Positions 46,088 through 54,893 of a stretch of DNA of 64,000 nucleotides are shown in pieces. The position numbers and the translations under genes are program-made. Source of the stretch: Parendozoicomonas callyspongiae (GTDB taxonomy: Bacteria; Pseudomonadota; Gammaproteobacteria; Pseudomonadales; Endozoicomonadaceae); contig NZ_JAMFLX010000009.1 of the NCBI RefSeq assembly GCF_023502345.1, positions 1 through 64,000 on the forward strand. The letters run 5' to 3'. The stretch's first letter is position 1. Every line of letters starts with the position of its first letter. A model generated the notes under the pieces. That model was not told the DNA's origin. It worked only from the letters and a program-made list of their open reading frames with translations, and made no database searches.

Positions 46088-48517
46088 GATACGAGCTTCT
46101 TCTTGTTCTGGTCTTTCAAGGGCTGGCTTTTTCTTATTTGCCAAAGGAATATCCAAAGTTGATCTTTTAGTACCAGGCACATTCATACTTGGCAACTCGA
46201 ATAGTTTTGAAAAAAAACTTCTCCATCCAGCAGCTCGGCTATCAGCAGAATGTCTTCCGTCAGGTGATATCGCTGCGGCATCCGATTTTTTTTTATTGTT
46301 GTCAAACGTATCTGCAGTTTGGTCTATTTGTTGTGTTAATTTAAATTCTCGTATTTTCAGTACTATTATCAGAAATTGATCTTTAACAGGCCATCCACTA
46401 GTGGAGAATGTTACACGACCCTCACCAGGAGGAACGACATCCCCCCGCTCCACGAATTTCAAAACCCTATCATCTCCTTTCCTTGCCTTCCAATGCCAAG
46501 CCCTCTCGCTAAGGGTTTTCGTATGAGCGTTGTAGCAGGCTCTCAGCTCAAACAATTCTCCCTTATACGTAATATGGGAGTATAAGTAGCGAAGATTACA
46601 AATATTGGGTTGAGTTATATCCACAGGTTGAATGTATTTTATCGGATAAAGTTCCCAAATCAGCTTCTCATCGGAAAAAGAGGTTTTCGATATCAACGGG
46701 TAAACAGAAACCAGCAAAGTATCATCACTAAAACCTGCTTTCATTAAATCACGTAATACCAGCCAACTGACAGCACCTGAGTTTAAAGTCACACCCTTCC
46801 CATTCAGATTTTGGTGAAATAGTTGCCATGACTCACCTGCATACTTGATCACCACAGAAAATAATGTTGCATTCACTACTGCTGATTCTTCTATCGGCAC
46901 ATAATCAATATAAAAATCCAACCAGTCCTTACCATTTTGAAATCCTAAACGCATATGGTTTCCACCACTTTCAAAAATGTCACTCTCTAACAAACGGGAT
47001 TCAATATCACCCTTATACTCCAAATTTTCCAAAACCAGTAAATGCTGGCTTAAATTTTCAACTCTCCATTCAATAACTTCCCTGCTTTGATCATCATGAC
47101 AGGGAGTTTTTTTTATCTCCCCTTTATCCGACAACGGAATAATCATAATGGAGCCATATAATGCATAAAGGGGTATGGTTTTTGACACCGATCTTAATTC
47201 ATTTACAGGAAAGACAAATGAATTCAATACTTTACTATTGGCTGCTAATATCAAACACTTTTGCATTCTTGCTCCCGCACTGGGAATAAAATCAGATTTC
47301 AAGTATATCTTTTCTTTAAACACTAAATCACTGGTTATGGTTAGAATAATTTTACCGCCAAAGATATCATTAAGCGTAATGCTTTTTTTATTAACGTCAT
47401 CCGAATCAATAGTCCAGTAGTATATCCCTCGATCAAATTCGAGCTCCCCATTAACAACAGTAAAATCCTCCCCTGCCACTTTTTTATTACCAGCTACCCG
47501 TATTAATACAGACAGTTGATAAGAATTCTCCGGTACATCTATTTTTGGCCCTATGGTCTTGTCCTGACACCAGGGGCATAATACTTGAAATGATTTGGAT
47601 GTTCTGAGCAACCCCCCCCGAAAACTTCGCAACGCAGGTTTGTAACACTTTTTACAACCAGGCTCCATGCCTTTTTGAGGAGTGGATATAAAGTTTTCTC
47701 TCTTTCTTTTATTAGCAGAATTGCTCATAAAGTGTTCCTTTATGACTGCCTGACTGGTAAAAAAAGAATGGTAGTCAGCAGAAACTCTCCCCCTTTCTGA
47801 AGCACCCGCAACCACTCTTTGTTCATCATTGTTTTTTTTCCCGCTACAGATAAACCTGATGTGCTTATCGTACTTGGCCGAATTGATTTTCTCTCCGCAG
47901 AATTCACACTCTAGCTCATGGGAATGAGAAAGATCATGCAAAGCCTTCATCCTTTCAATATATTTTTGATCGCATTTACTGCATGATTGATACTTAAACT
48001 TGCAGGCATTAACATGATCAGCATATTTCTCAAATGCATTTAACCATGAGCAACTATTTTCAAAATAGTCACATCTAACATAACTTTTATTAATAGCTTC
48101 ACGGAACCATTCAGGCTGGCCTGAACTAAACAAATAGAAACCCGGATTTATTTCATCTTCTGTTTTCTCACTCACCGCTTGCTTATATGTTATGACGGTT
48201 TCCATGCATCGCTTACATTGGAAATATTTATCCATAGCGTGGTATTTTTTTTTATATTCATCCATGCAATCTTGACAAACAATATGACAGGAAGGGCAAA
48301 GAATTTGCCGAGGCTTTAAGGCATATTGATCACACTCCATGCATGTAAGTGCAGGATCTCTAACGACAAAGTTAGCTTTGTAGTTATTTTCATACCCAGA
48401 CTTTGACGTAGTACTATAGAGTAATAACATAAGACCGATAATGACTTTGATTAGCCGCACCACCTCCTGATGATGATAGGAAGTCAGGGTAAAAGAAAAG
48501 CATTCATCATCAAACAT
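46085..48517 (-). CDS. TRAF-like protein: RING, TRAF zinc finger and MATH domain, copy 2
   Basis: An 810-residue paralogue of the 43562-46042 product. A hydrophobic segment (LIKVIIGLMLLLYSTTSKS, about 22-40) precedes a C3HC4 RING with C59, C62, C74, H78, C81, C84, C101, C104, TRAF-type zinc fingers at about 149-224, CxxC pairs, a beta-rich middle and a MATH domain at about 478-610 (IEWRVENLSQHLLV ... DFYIDYVPI). I use the ATG at 48517, which has GGATGAG six bases upstream; a TTG frame extends 14 codons further through a CAACAG repeat. The stop codon is supplied by a MITE end, and the tail differs from the paralogue's, so the gene may have lost its original C-terminus. Confidence 0.8.
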   Translation of the reverse strand: MFDDECFSFTLTSYHHQEVVRLIKVIIGLMLLLYSTTSKSGYENNYKANFVVRDPALTCMECDQYALKPRQILCPSCHIVCQDCMDEYKKKYHAMDKYFQCKRCMETVITYKQAVSEKTEDEINPGFYLFSSGQPEWFREAINKSYVRCDYFENSCSWLNAFEKYADHVNACKFKYQSCSKCDQKYIERMKALHDLSHSHELECEFCGEKINSAKYDKHIRFICSGKKNNDEQRVVAGASERGRVSADYHSFFTSQAVIKEHFMSNSANKRKRENFISTPQKGMEPGCKKCYKPALRSFRGGLLRTSKSFQVLCPWCQDKTIGPKIDVPENSYQLSVLIRVAGNKKVAGEDFTVVNGELEFDRGIYYWTIDSDDVNKKSITLNDIFGGKIILTITSDLVFKEKIYLKSDFIPSAGARMQKCLILAANSKVLNSFVFPVNELRSVSKTIPLYALYGSIMIIPLSDKGEIKKTPCHDDQSREVIEWRVENLSQHLLVLENLEYKGDIESRLLESDIFESGGNHMRLGFQNGKDWLDFYIDYVPIEESAVVNATLFSVVIKYAGESWQLFHQNLNGKGVTLNSGAVSWLVLRDLMKAGFSDDTLLVSVYPLISKTSFSDEKLIWELYPIKYIQPVDITQPNICNLRYLYSHITYKGELFELRACYNAHTKTLSERAWHWKARKGDDRVLKFVERGDVVPPGEGRVTFSTSGWPVKDQFLIIVLKIREFKLTQQIDQTADTFDNNKKKSDAAAISPDGRHSADSRAAGWRSFFSKLFELPSMNVPGTKRSTLDIPLANKKKPALERPEQEEARI

Positions 48518-48537
48518 TGGATACTCATCCGACAACC

Positions 48538-48564
48538 TGAACAGCAACAGCAACAGCAACAGCT
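48538..48564. repeat. CAACAG hexanucleotide microsatellite
   Basis: About four CAACAG units. Read on the minus strand they give alternating CTG/TTG leucine codons just upstream of the preferred start of the TRAF-like gene, so unit number could alter an alternative N-terminus or start spacing. Confidence 0.7.
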
Positions 48565-48586
48565 GTAGTGTAGGTGAGTTTGTAAA

Positions 48587-49015
48587 ATGTTCAGGCTAAA
48601 CTTCCCTACTCTCTCTTTGTCAGTATGTGAGATCGCAGCCATGCGTCATGACAGCCTCACTGGCACACTCAATGCCAGCAAAAACTGGATCAAGCACTTT
48701 AACTCTGGAGATGTTGACTACTGCGTTTCTGCTTATATGTCTGATGCTGAGATAAAAGCAGCCCCACTTGGTGAATACAATGGATGGGAAGAAATAGATA
48801 ACTTCTGGCGTCCTTTTGTCCAGTCTGGTGCTACTGATCTTGTCTATTCAGAAATCTGGCTCAGGCAGATTAACGACGACACTGTACACTTGGGAGCCAA
48901 CTGGATTATGAACGTTGGCAGAGGGGTTATTAACCTTGAAGAGTGGAAGAAAACAGAAAAGGGAGTCTGGAAGCTGAACAAGGATGACTTTGAGATTCAG
49001 GAGCAGTTCACCTGA
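48587..49015 (+). CDS. Small NTF2/SnoaL-like protein
   Basis: 142 residues, or 124 from the ATG at 48641. The pattern of an N-terminal helix (ASKNWIKHFNSGDVDYCVSAYMSDAEIKA), a middle helix starting at GWEEIDNFWRPFV and paired C-terminal strands (VHLGANWIMNVGR, GVWKLNKDDFEI) fits the NTF2-like fold used by SnoaL cyclases and many small binding proteins. The function cannot be read from sequence. It lies divergent from the TRAF-like gene and convergent with pip. Confidence 0.65.
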   Translation: MFRLNFPTLSLSVCEIAAMRHDSLTGTLNASKNWIKHFNSGDVDYCVSAYMSDAEIKAAPLGEYNGWEEIDNFWRPFVQSGATDLVYSEIWLRQINDDTVHLGANWIMNVGRGVINLEEWKKTEKGVWKLNKDDFEIQEQFT

Positions 49016-49036
49016 ACCTCAAAGCACAATGAACTA

Positions 49037-50017
49037 TCAGGAAGTTCGTCCCAATCCAAATTCGGCTTTAAAACGACGAGCCATTTCATCAGTCGCCCTT
49101 ACAAGGGCATCCCGTATTCCTGACTCATTCGCTGAATGCCCGGCATCCCTGACAATATGCAGTTTTGATCCTGGCCATTTCTCCTGCAGGGTCTGGGCAT
49201 TCTCAAGGGGACAGATCATATCGTAACGGCCATGTACGATAATCCCTGGAATATTATCCAAACCAGTCAGCAGTGGCAGAATACCCTGGGAATCAAGAAA
49301 CAGGTTATTGCTCATGTAATGCGAAGAAATTCGAGCCAGAGCCAGCGTGCGATGGGGATCAGCCAGACTGTCGAGCACTTCCTGATTTGGTCGAAGCGTT
49401 GAGCACTGTGCGCACCATGTACACAGGGCCTTGGCTGCTCCCATACGGGCGAGTTCGTCATTCCCGACTAGACGATCATGGCAGGCGGCAACCAGGTCAG
49501 CGTGATCTTTTTTAGGAAAATGACTGACAAGCTCCTGCCAGTAGTCCGGGAATACACGACCGGCACCTTCTTTACTGAAAAGCCAGCGGATATCGCTTTC
49601 CCTGCCAAGGAAGACCCCTCGCATCACCATGGCAAACACTTTGGCCGGATGGCGCGAGGCATAGATCAAACCAAGAGCAGCACCCCAGGAGCCACCAAAT
49701 AACAGCCACTTGTCAATTTTCAGCTTCTTGCGGATGACCTCCATATCAGCAACAAGGTCATCTGTCGTATTGTTCTCAGTGCTTGCATGGGGCTCAGAGC
49801 GACCGCACCCGCGCTGATCCCAGATAATGATCCGGTACATCTGCGGATCAAAGTAACGGCGGCTGTGTTTGTCACAGGCAGCACCTGGCCCGCCATGAAG
49901 AAACAGAACAGGTATCCCCTCAGGGTTACCACTTTCATCAACATACAGTGAATGGTCGCCGGAAACTGCAATGTTATGGCGTGCGTACGGTTTAATGGGT
50001 GGATAAAGGGTCAGCAT
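49037..50017 (-). CDS. pip: Proline iminopeptidase
   Basis: Alpha/beta-hydrolase of family S33 that frees N-terminal proline from peptides; 326 residues, cytoplasmic. Oxyanion-region HGGPGAACD, WDQRGCGRS, the nucleophile Ser110 in FGGSWGAAL, Asp in HGRYDMICP and His in DAGHSANE are all present. In Pseudomonas pip is directly followed by dtd. Here the same-strand dtd is displaced by the accessory block, so the pair was probably split. Confidence 0.95.
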   Translation of the reverse strand: MLTLYPPIKPYARHNIAVSGDHSLYVDESGNPEGIPVLFLHGGPGAACDKHSRRYFDPQMYRIIIWDQRGCGRSEPHASTENNTTDDLVADMEVIRKKLKIDKWLLFGGSWGAALGLIYASRHPAKVFAMVMRGVFLGRESDIRWLFSKEGAGRVFPDYWQELVSHFPKKDHADLVAACHDRLVGNDELARMGAAKALCTWCAQCSTLRPNQEVLDSLADPHRTLALARISSHYMSNNLFLDSQGILPLLTGLDNIPGIIVHGRYDMICPLENAQTLQEKWPGSKLHIVRDAGHSANESGIRDALVRATDEMARRFKAEFGLGRTS

Positions 50018-50190
50018 TCATGTGTCCTTGTCAGTTCCCGCCCGATCTGTGCAACAGCAATAAACAGATAACAGCTTTTCGTCAGGAAAGAAAATACCTT
50101 TCTACGTAGAAGTAACATTACCCTTATATGTTGGCTATATAAAGATCATATTAGGCATCAAGACCTGGGCACCCTTTACTCAGCAAAAAA

Positions 50191-50223
50191 AAAAGCCCTG
50201 AAGCTGTTCGCTTCAGGGCTTTT
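50191..50223. terminator. Bidirectional rho-independent terminator
   Basis: Stem AAAAGCCCTGAAG (50191-50203) / CTTCAGGGCTTTT (50211-50223) with a seven-base loop, an A-run before it and T-run after it. It lies just past the typA stop on the minus strand and upstream of pip. Confidence 0.9.
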
Positions 50224-50241
50224 TCTTAAGCGGCTTATATA

Positions 50242-52080
50242 TTAAGCCTGCTTGTTCTTCGCTGAACGGGCGCGCTTACGCTCGATCTCAGTCAGATGCT
50301 TCTTGCGCAGACGAATATGATTAGGCGTTACTTCCACCAGTTCATCGTCGTCAATAAACTCCAGAGCCTGTTCCAGTGTATGGCGGATAGGCGGAGTCAG
50401 AATAATATTCTCATCTGTACCGGCAGCACGCACGTTGGTCAGCTGCTTACCCTTGGTTGGGTTAACCATCAGGTCATTATCACGAATATGCAGTCCAATA
50501 ATCTGGCCTTCATAAACGTCAATATTTGGATCAATAAACATGCGGCCACGGCTTTGCAGGTTGAACAGGGAGTAACCCAGCACCTTGCCTTTTACCATGG
50601 AAACCAGAACACCGTTGTTGCGACGGCCAACTTCACCTTCCTTGACCGGGCCATAGTGATCAAAGATGGAAGTGAGAATGCCGGAACCGGATGTCAGTGT
50701 CAGGAACAGAGAGCGGAAACCGATCAAACCACGAGATGGCATGATAAAGTCCAGACGAACCCGGCCCTTGCCATCAAGCACCATATCCTTCAGCTCAGCC
50801 TTACGCAGACCCAGCTCTTCCATGATGGCACCCTGATGCTCTTCTTCTACATCAACAACAACCTGCTCATAAGGTTCTTCTTTCACACCGTTGTTATTAC
50901 GGATAACAACTTCCGGGCGGGAAACAGCCAGCTCATAACCTTCGCGACGCATGCTTTCGATCAGAACAGACAGGTGCAGTTCGCCACGACCTGCAACCTT
51001 GAACTTATCGGCATCCTCACCCGGCTCGACACGCAGAGCAACGTTGTGAATCAACTCACGTTCCAGGCGATCCTTCAGGTTTCGTGAAGTCACGTACTTA
51101 CCATCCTGACCACAGAACGGAGAATCGTTGACCTGGAAGGTCATAGATACAGTTGGTTCGTCTACCGTCAGAGGAGGCAGTGCCTCAACAATATTGGGAT
51201 CACACAGGGTATCGGAAATATTCAGGCCTTCAATACCTGTAATGCAGATGATATCACCAGCACGAGCATCTTCAGTCTCGACACGCTCCAGGCCCAGATG
51301 ACCCATCACTTTCTGGATTTTTGCATTACGTTCGTCACCCTCACGCGTCACCAGACGTATCTGTGTACCAGGCTTAACGTGACCACGCTTGATACGACCG
51401 ATACCAATAACGCCCACATAGCTGTTGTAGTCCAGAGCAGAAATCTGCATCTGGAAAGGCCCTTCCAGATCAACCTTGGGGCTGGGAACATTGTTAGTAA
51501 TCATCTCAAACAGCGGAGTCATATCATCCGCCATCTGGTCTGGCTCAGTCCCGGCAATACCGTTCAGGGCAGAAGCGTAGATAACCGGGAAGTCCAGCTG
51601 TTCGTCAGTTGCACCCAGGTTGTCAAACAGATCAAATACCTGATCCATAACCCAGTCAGGACGGGCACCAGGACGGTCAATCTTGTTGATAACAACGATT
51701 GGACGCAAACCCTGTTCAAAGGCCTTGGATGTTACAAAACGGGTTTGAGGCATGGGGCCATCAACCGCATCCACCAGCAGCAGAACGGAATCCACCATGG
51801 ACAGAACCCGCTCTACCTCACCGCCAAAGTCGGCGTGCCCCGGAGTGTCCACAATGTTGATGTGGTAATCCTGCCAGTTAATTGCAGTGTTCTTGGCAAG
51901 AATGGTGATACCGCGCTCTTTCTCCTGATCATTGGAGTCCATGATGCGCTCAGTACCCTGATCCTTGCGGCCAAGGGTACCGGACTGCTGCAGCAGTTTG
52001 TCGACCAGGGTGGTCTTACCGTGGTCAACGTGGGCGATAATCGCTACGTTCCTCAGCTTGTCAACAGATGACTCGATCAC
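50242..52080 (-). CDS. typA: Translational GTPase TypA/BipA
   Basis: Ribosome-binding GTPase of the elongation-factor family, involved in stress adaptation and ribosome assembly. 612 residues. G motifs [27 protein letters not shown] and [11 protein letters not shown] are followed by EF-G-like domains III and V and the TypA-specific C-terminal domain ([14 protein letters not shown] ... [13 protein letters not shown]). The start is GTG at 52080 with TTGAGG ten bases upstream, giving the family N-terminus [17 protein letters not shown]. Terminator behind. Confidence 0.97.
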   Translation of the reverse strand: MIESSVDKLRNVAIIAHVDHGKTTLVDKLLQQSGTLGRKDQGTERIMDSNDQEKERGITILAKNTAINWQDYHINIVDTPGHADFGGEVERVLSMVDSVLLLVDAVDGPMPQTRFVTSKAFEQGLRPIVVINKIDRPGARPDWVMDQVFDLFDNLGATDEQLDFPVIYASALNGIAGTEPDQMADDMTPLFEMITNNVPSPKVDLEGPFQMQISALDYNSYVGVIGIGRIKRGHVKPGTQIRLVTREGDERNAKIQKVMGHLGLERVETEDARAGDIICITGIEGLNISDTLCDPNIVEALPPLTVDEPTVSMTFQVNDSPFCGQDGKYVTSRNLKDRLERELIHNVALRVEPGEDADKFKVAGRGELHLSVLIESMRREGYELAVSRPEVVIRNNNGVKEEPYEQVVVDVEEEHQGAIMEELGLRKAELKDMVLDGKGRVRLDFIMPSRGLIGFRSLFLTLTSGSGILTSIFDHYGPVKEGEVGRRNNGVLVSMVKGKVLGYSLFNLQSRGRMFIDPNIDVYEGQIIGLHIRDNDLMVNPTKGKQLTNVRAAGTDENIILTPPIRHTLEQALEFIDDDELVEVTPNHIRLRKKHLTEIERKRARSAKNKQA

Positions 52081-52116
52081 AGGAGATATGCCTCAATTCT
52101 ATATAACCTGTCCGGG

Positions 52117-52770
52117 TTATCGGCCGGCCAGGATGTTATTCAGTTTCTGGCGGAACCCCTTTTGGGTTCCTGCCATATCGTTATAGCTTTCAGCCAGGAT
52201 TGCTGCCGAATCTCCCAGCAACTTCATATCGTCCCGATAGCGGGCCATATGCCTGAAATTCCGCAGGCGGCTGTTCTGACCCAGGGCAAAGCAGCGACAG
52301 TTCATATCCGAAATATCAATCAGCCCTAAACGGCCATCCGGCATTTTCAGAATATTCCCCAGATGCAATGACCGGAAATAAACCCCGGAGCGATGCAGCC
52401 ATGCAATAAAGCGCCCCAGCTCCCGGGCCAGTTGCTGCCGTTCCAGCTCATCACAGCTGGCCAGCCAGGAACGCAACGTGGTTCCCGGCAGGGGACGGTA
52501 GTGGACTGCTGTTCGCAGGATCTCAGGAATATTGTAGGTGTCCAGCATTTCAATGGTAGGAATACCACGCTGCACCAACTCCCGTGCGTTTTTTGCGAAA
52601 CGCTGGGAATAAGGATAAACAAGCGCACTTGAGAACCAGCGCTTGCGACGGAATAACTTAAGAAAGTTTCCATCCCTCAGTTCTATAACCTTATCCCCAA
52701 AGCCATCCGCCTCAATAACGCATCCGCCTTCTCGCAATCTGTTATAGTCAGTGACAGTGAGAGTCCGCAT
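52117..52770 (-). CDS. Lipopolysaccharide kinase-like protein (Kdo/WaaP superfamily)
   Basis: A 217-residue member of the small kinase family often called toluene tolerance protein in Pseudomonas. Motifs: LKLFRRKRWFSSAL (phosphate-binding Lys region), HYRPLPGTTL (hinge), the catalytic loop YFRSLHLGNIL and the DFG-equivalent LIDISDM. Relatives are linked to lipopolysaccharide core phosphorylation and lie near msbA in Pseudomonas; here msbA is 9 kb away beyond an accessory block. It starts at an ATG 36 bases upstream of typA on the same strand. Confidence 0.8.
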   Translation of the reverse strand: MRTLTVTDYNRLREGGCVIEADGFGDKVIELRDGNFLKLFRRKRWFSSALVYPYSQRFAKNARELVQRGIPTIEMLDTYNIPEILRTAVHYRPLPGTTLRSWLASCDELERQQLARELGRFIAWLHRSGVYFRSLHLGNILKMPDGRLGLIDISDMNCRCFALGQNSRLRNFRHMARYRDDMKLLGDSAAILAESYNDMAGTQKGFRQKLNNILAGR

Positions 52771-52899
52771 TGAAATCCATCAGAGATCTGGTTGTGTGCC
52801 TGCAGGCAAAGGCGGGGTATTCTACCCGTGTGACAGGAAAAGGGGAAGCCAGCCAAAGACTCATGCGCCAGCTGCCCCTTGGTAAAACTCTGAGCCTTA

Positions 52900-54873
52900 T
52901 TATTTCCAGACGGGCTTAAGAGGAAGAAGGTGAGGGAGCGGCCCTGTATTCAACGCCTTGACACCTTGATATTCATCAGTGGTTACCGTGTTATTCCGGC
53001 GGCGGAAATCATTTGAAGCCTTTAAAATCAGTGTGCTTACCTTCTCCCCTTTTTCCGGGTTGATTCCCTCGTGGCACGCCTTGTAACTTTCGGCAAGCTC
53101 CCGTGATGGATGCAGTTTCCTCTCTGCGAGCCTGTTTAGAATATTCCATGCGACAGAGCGCAACTCCATAGGAAGCGTACGATGGTTCAACCAGTGAACG
53201 AGCATCCCATAGTTAACATCACTCGCATTCAAATAAGCGGTGCTCTCATCCTTTGTTTTTTTCTTTAATTCCCAAAAATAATTCTCGACTGATTCAAGTA
53301 GAAAGCCTTGTTCATCAATTCTATCTCTGGTGAAATACTTCGCCCTATGAACACCAAAAAGCAGCTTCAGAAAATCTTCCAGCCGTTCTGTCTCGATTAA
53401 AGAAAAATCTTCTGAAAAGTCGCCATTGCTGTACTTTTTATATAGCCTTACCTGCATATTCAGGTCTTCAGGTATCGCAACAGTTGAAGCAGCGAAACCC
53501 TGCTCATCTTCCCCGGAATCATCCTCAGATATAAGCATTAACTCCTTAAGAATTTTCATTTGGGGGCTTTGCAGATCACCTAAAATGGCGTGATACTGAC
53601 GTTCACGGAGCTGTCTGTAAACCTTGTTAAGCCTGTTCCTTTGTAAGGCCAGGGCCAGCAATTTGTACCCTTTTGTGGAAGTCGTCTCTCTTTTAACTTC
53701 CGCAACATCGTCTGCCTCCAATACCATGCTGGCCATTTTTTCAGCGACGCCGTTGAGTTGTATGCCCAGCTGCAGCATTTGCTGTTTAAGTTCCCGGTCT
53801 TTCTCCGAAAGACCTAGATTCCTTTCAAGTATACGTTGCGCATTTTTTACGTCACCAGCTCGCTTCAGTAATTCACTGAGATAGAGAGCAGAAGACCCGT
53901 TTTCCACCGTATCATCAATCCGCTGTAGCATTCCATATACCGTATTGGATGGCAGGGAATCGGCTTTTCCAATCAACGCATCGATTTCATAATCATTCAC
54001 ACCTGCCAATAGGGCCACTTGCTTGATCGTGCTAATATTGACTGTCAGGCTCAGCGCCAGCTTTTCCGTAACGCCCAGATTATAATCATCTCCCGATACC
54101 TTTCCCTGTTGTTTTTTCCCCTGCATTGTGTGGAGTGCTAACTTCGAGTGGCCTGCGCTATCGACGTAATGCATTATCAGCAAAAAATCATTCGGCACAT
54201 CTCCGGGCTCATCATTCTGGCTGTTAAAAATCGCGGAACGGCCTTCTGTGAAAATTTGCGGCTTGCTGAACAGAATGCTTTCATGTGCGATATTCTCAAC
54301 ACTGAAGCCAAGGGCAACAGCGTAGTTCGGCGCTGTCAGGGTAAAGTCACCATGCGAGAAAGGAGCCTCCCCTATTTCAGCCTCGAGGGAGTTAGAGTGC
54401 ATGCCCAACTTCCCATCCTGTGCTTCGCTGATGCTCAAATTTTCAAAAAGCGTATCAATATCTTCGAGTGATGGCGGGTTAGCACCCGACTTGACAAGAT
54501 AATCAGTATCCAGGTATCGCAGTGAGTGCTGCGTCCCAACGGCAGCCTTATCCGCAGGAACCAGCACTATAACATTCAGGGAACCTGTTCCACTGGCTTC
54601 TGTTCTGTCGCTTACCAGCTGAATATACCTTTTTTGGTACCCAGGCATGCCCACATCGACCACATCCACCCTATTGGCTGGTACCGAACCCGAACCCGAA
54701 TTGGCTAGCAGTCCGCTAAATGCCTTTGCTTTAAGGTCATCCCCAGAATATTCATAGCAAATACCAGAGCCGACAATATTAATTTTGACTGCCAGCGCAC
54801 TCGGGCATAGCAGCATGTTAAAAAGAAGAACTGAAAAAAGAGCGAACGCAACTTTTGGAGACTTAACCCACAT
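52900..54873 (-). CDS. Secreted protein with tandem Death-fold-like helices, paralogue 1
   Basis: 657 residues, signal peptide ending near CPSALA. I know no named family. The first 260 residues are beta-rich, with blocks shared by all three paralogues (SISEAQDGKLGMHS, VALGFSVENI, DFLLIMHY). Residues about 270-352 (VALLAGVNDYEIDALI ... YGMLQRI ... ALYLSELLKRAGDVKNAQRIL) follow the hydrophobic pattern of a Death domain. A second similar segment follows at about 358-425 (LGIQLNGVAEKM ... DDVAEVK ... GYKLLALALQRNRL). The C-terminal part carries LVHWLNH and ELRSVAWNIL. It lies 20 bases downstream of the next paralogue, last in a three-gene run. Confidence 0.6.
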   Translation of the reverse strand: MWVKSPKVAFALFSVLLFNMLLCPSALAVKINIVGSGICYEYSGDDLKAKAFSGLLANSGSGSVPANRVDVVDVGMPGYQKRYIQLVSDRTEASGTGSLNVIVLVPADKAAVGTQHSLRYLDTDYLVKSGANPPSLEDIDTLFENLSISEAQDGKLGMHSNSLEAEIGEAPFSHGDFTLTAPNYAVALGFSVENIAHESILFSKPQIFTEGRSAIFNSQNDEPGDVPNDFLLIMHYVDSAGHSKLALHTMQGKKQQGKVSGDDYNLGVTEKLALSLTVNISTIKQVALLAGVNDYEIDALIGKADSLPSNTVYGMLQRIDDTVENGSSALYLSELLKRAGDVKNAQRILERNLGLSEKDRELKQQMLQLGIQLNGVAEKMASMVLEADDVAEVKRETTSTKGYKLLALALQRNRLNKVYRQLRERQYHAILGDLQSPQMKILKELMLISEDDSGEDEQGFAASTVAIPEDLNMQVRLYKKYSNGDFSEDFSLIETERLEDFLKLLFGVHRAKYFTRDRIDEQGFLLESVENYFWELKKKTKDESTAYLNASDVNYGMLVHWLNHRTLPMELRSVAWNILNRLAERKLHPSRELAESYKACHEGINPEKGEKVSTLILKASNDFRRRNNTVTTDEYQGVKALNTGPLPHLLPLKPVWK

Positions 54874-54893
54874 TTTCCATTCCTTAGCTCAAT

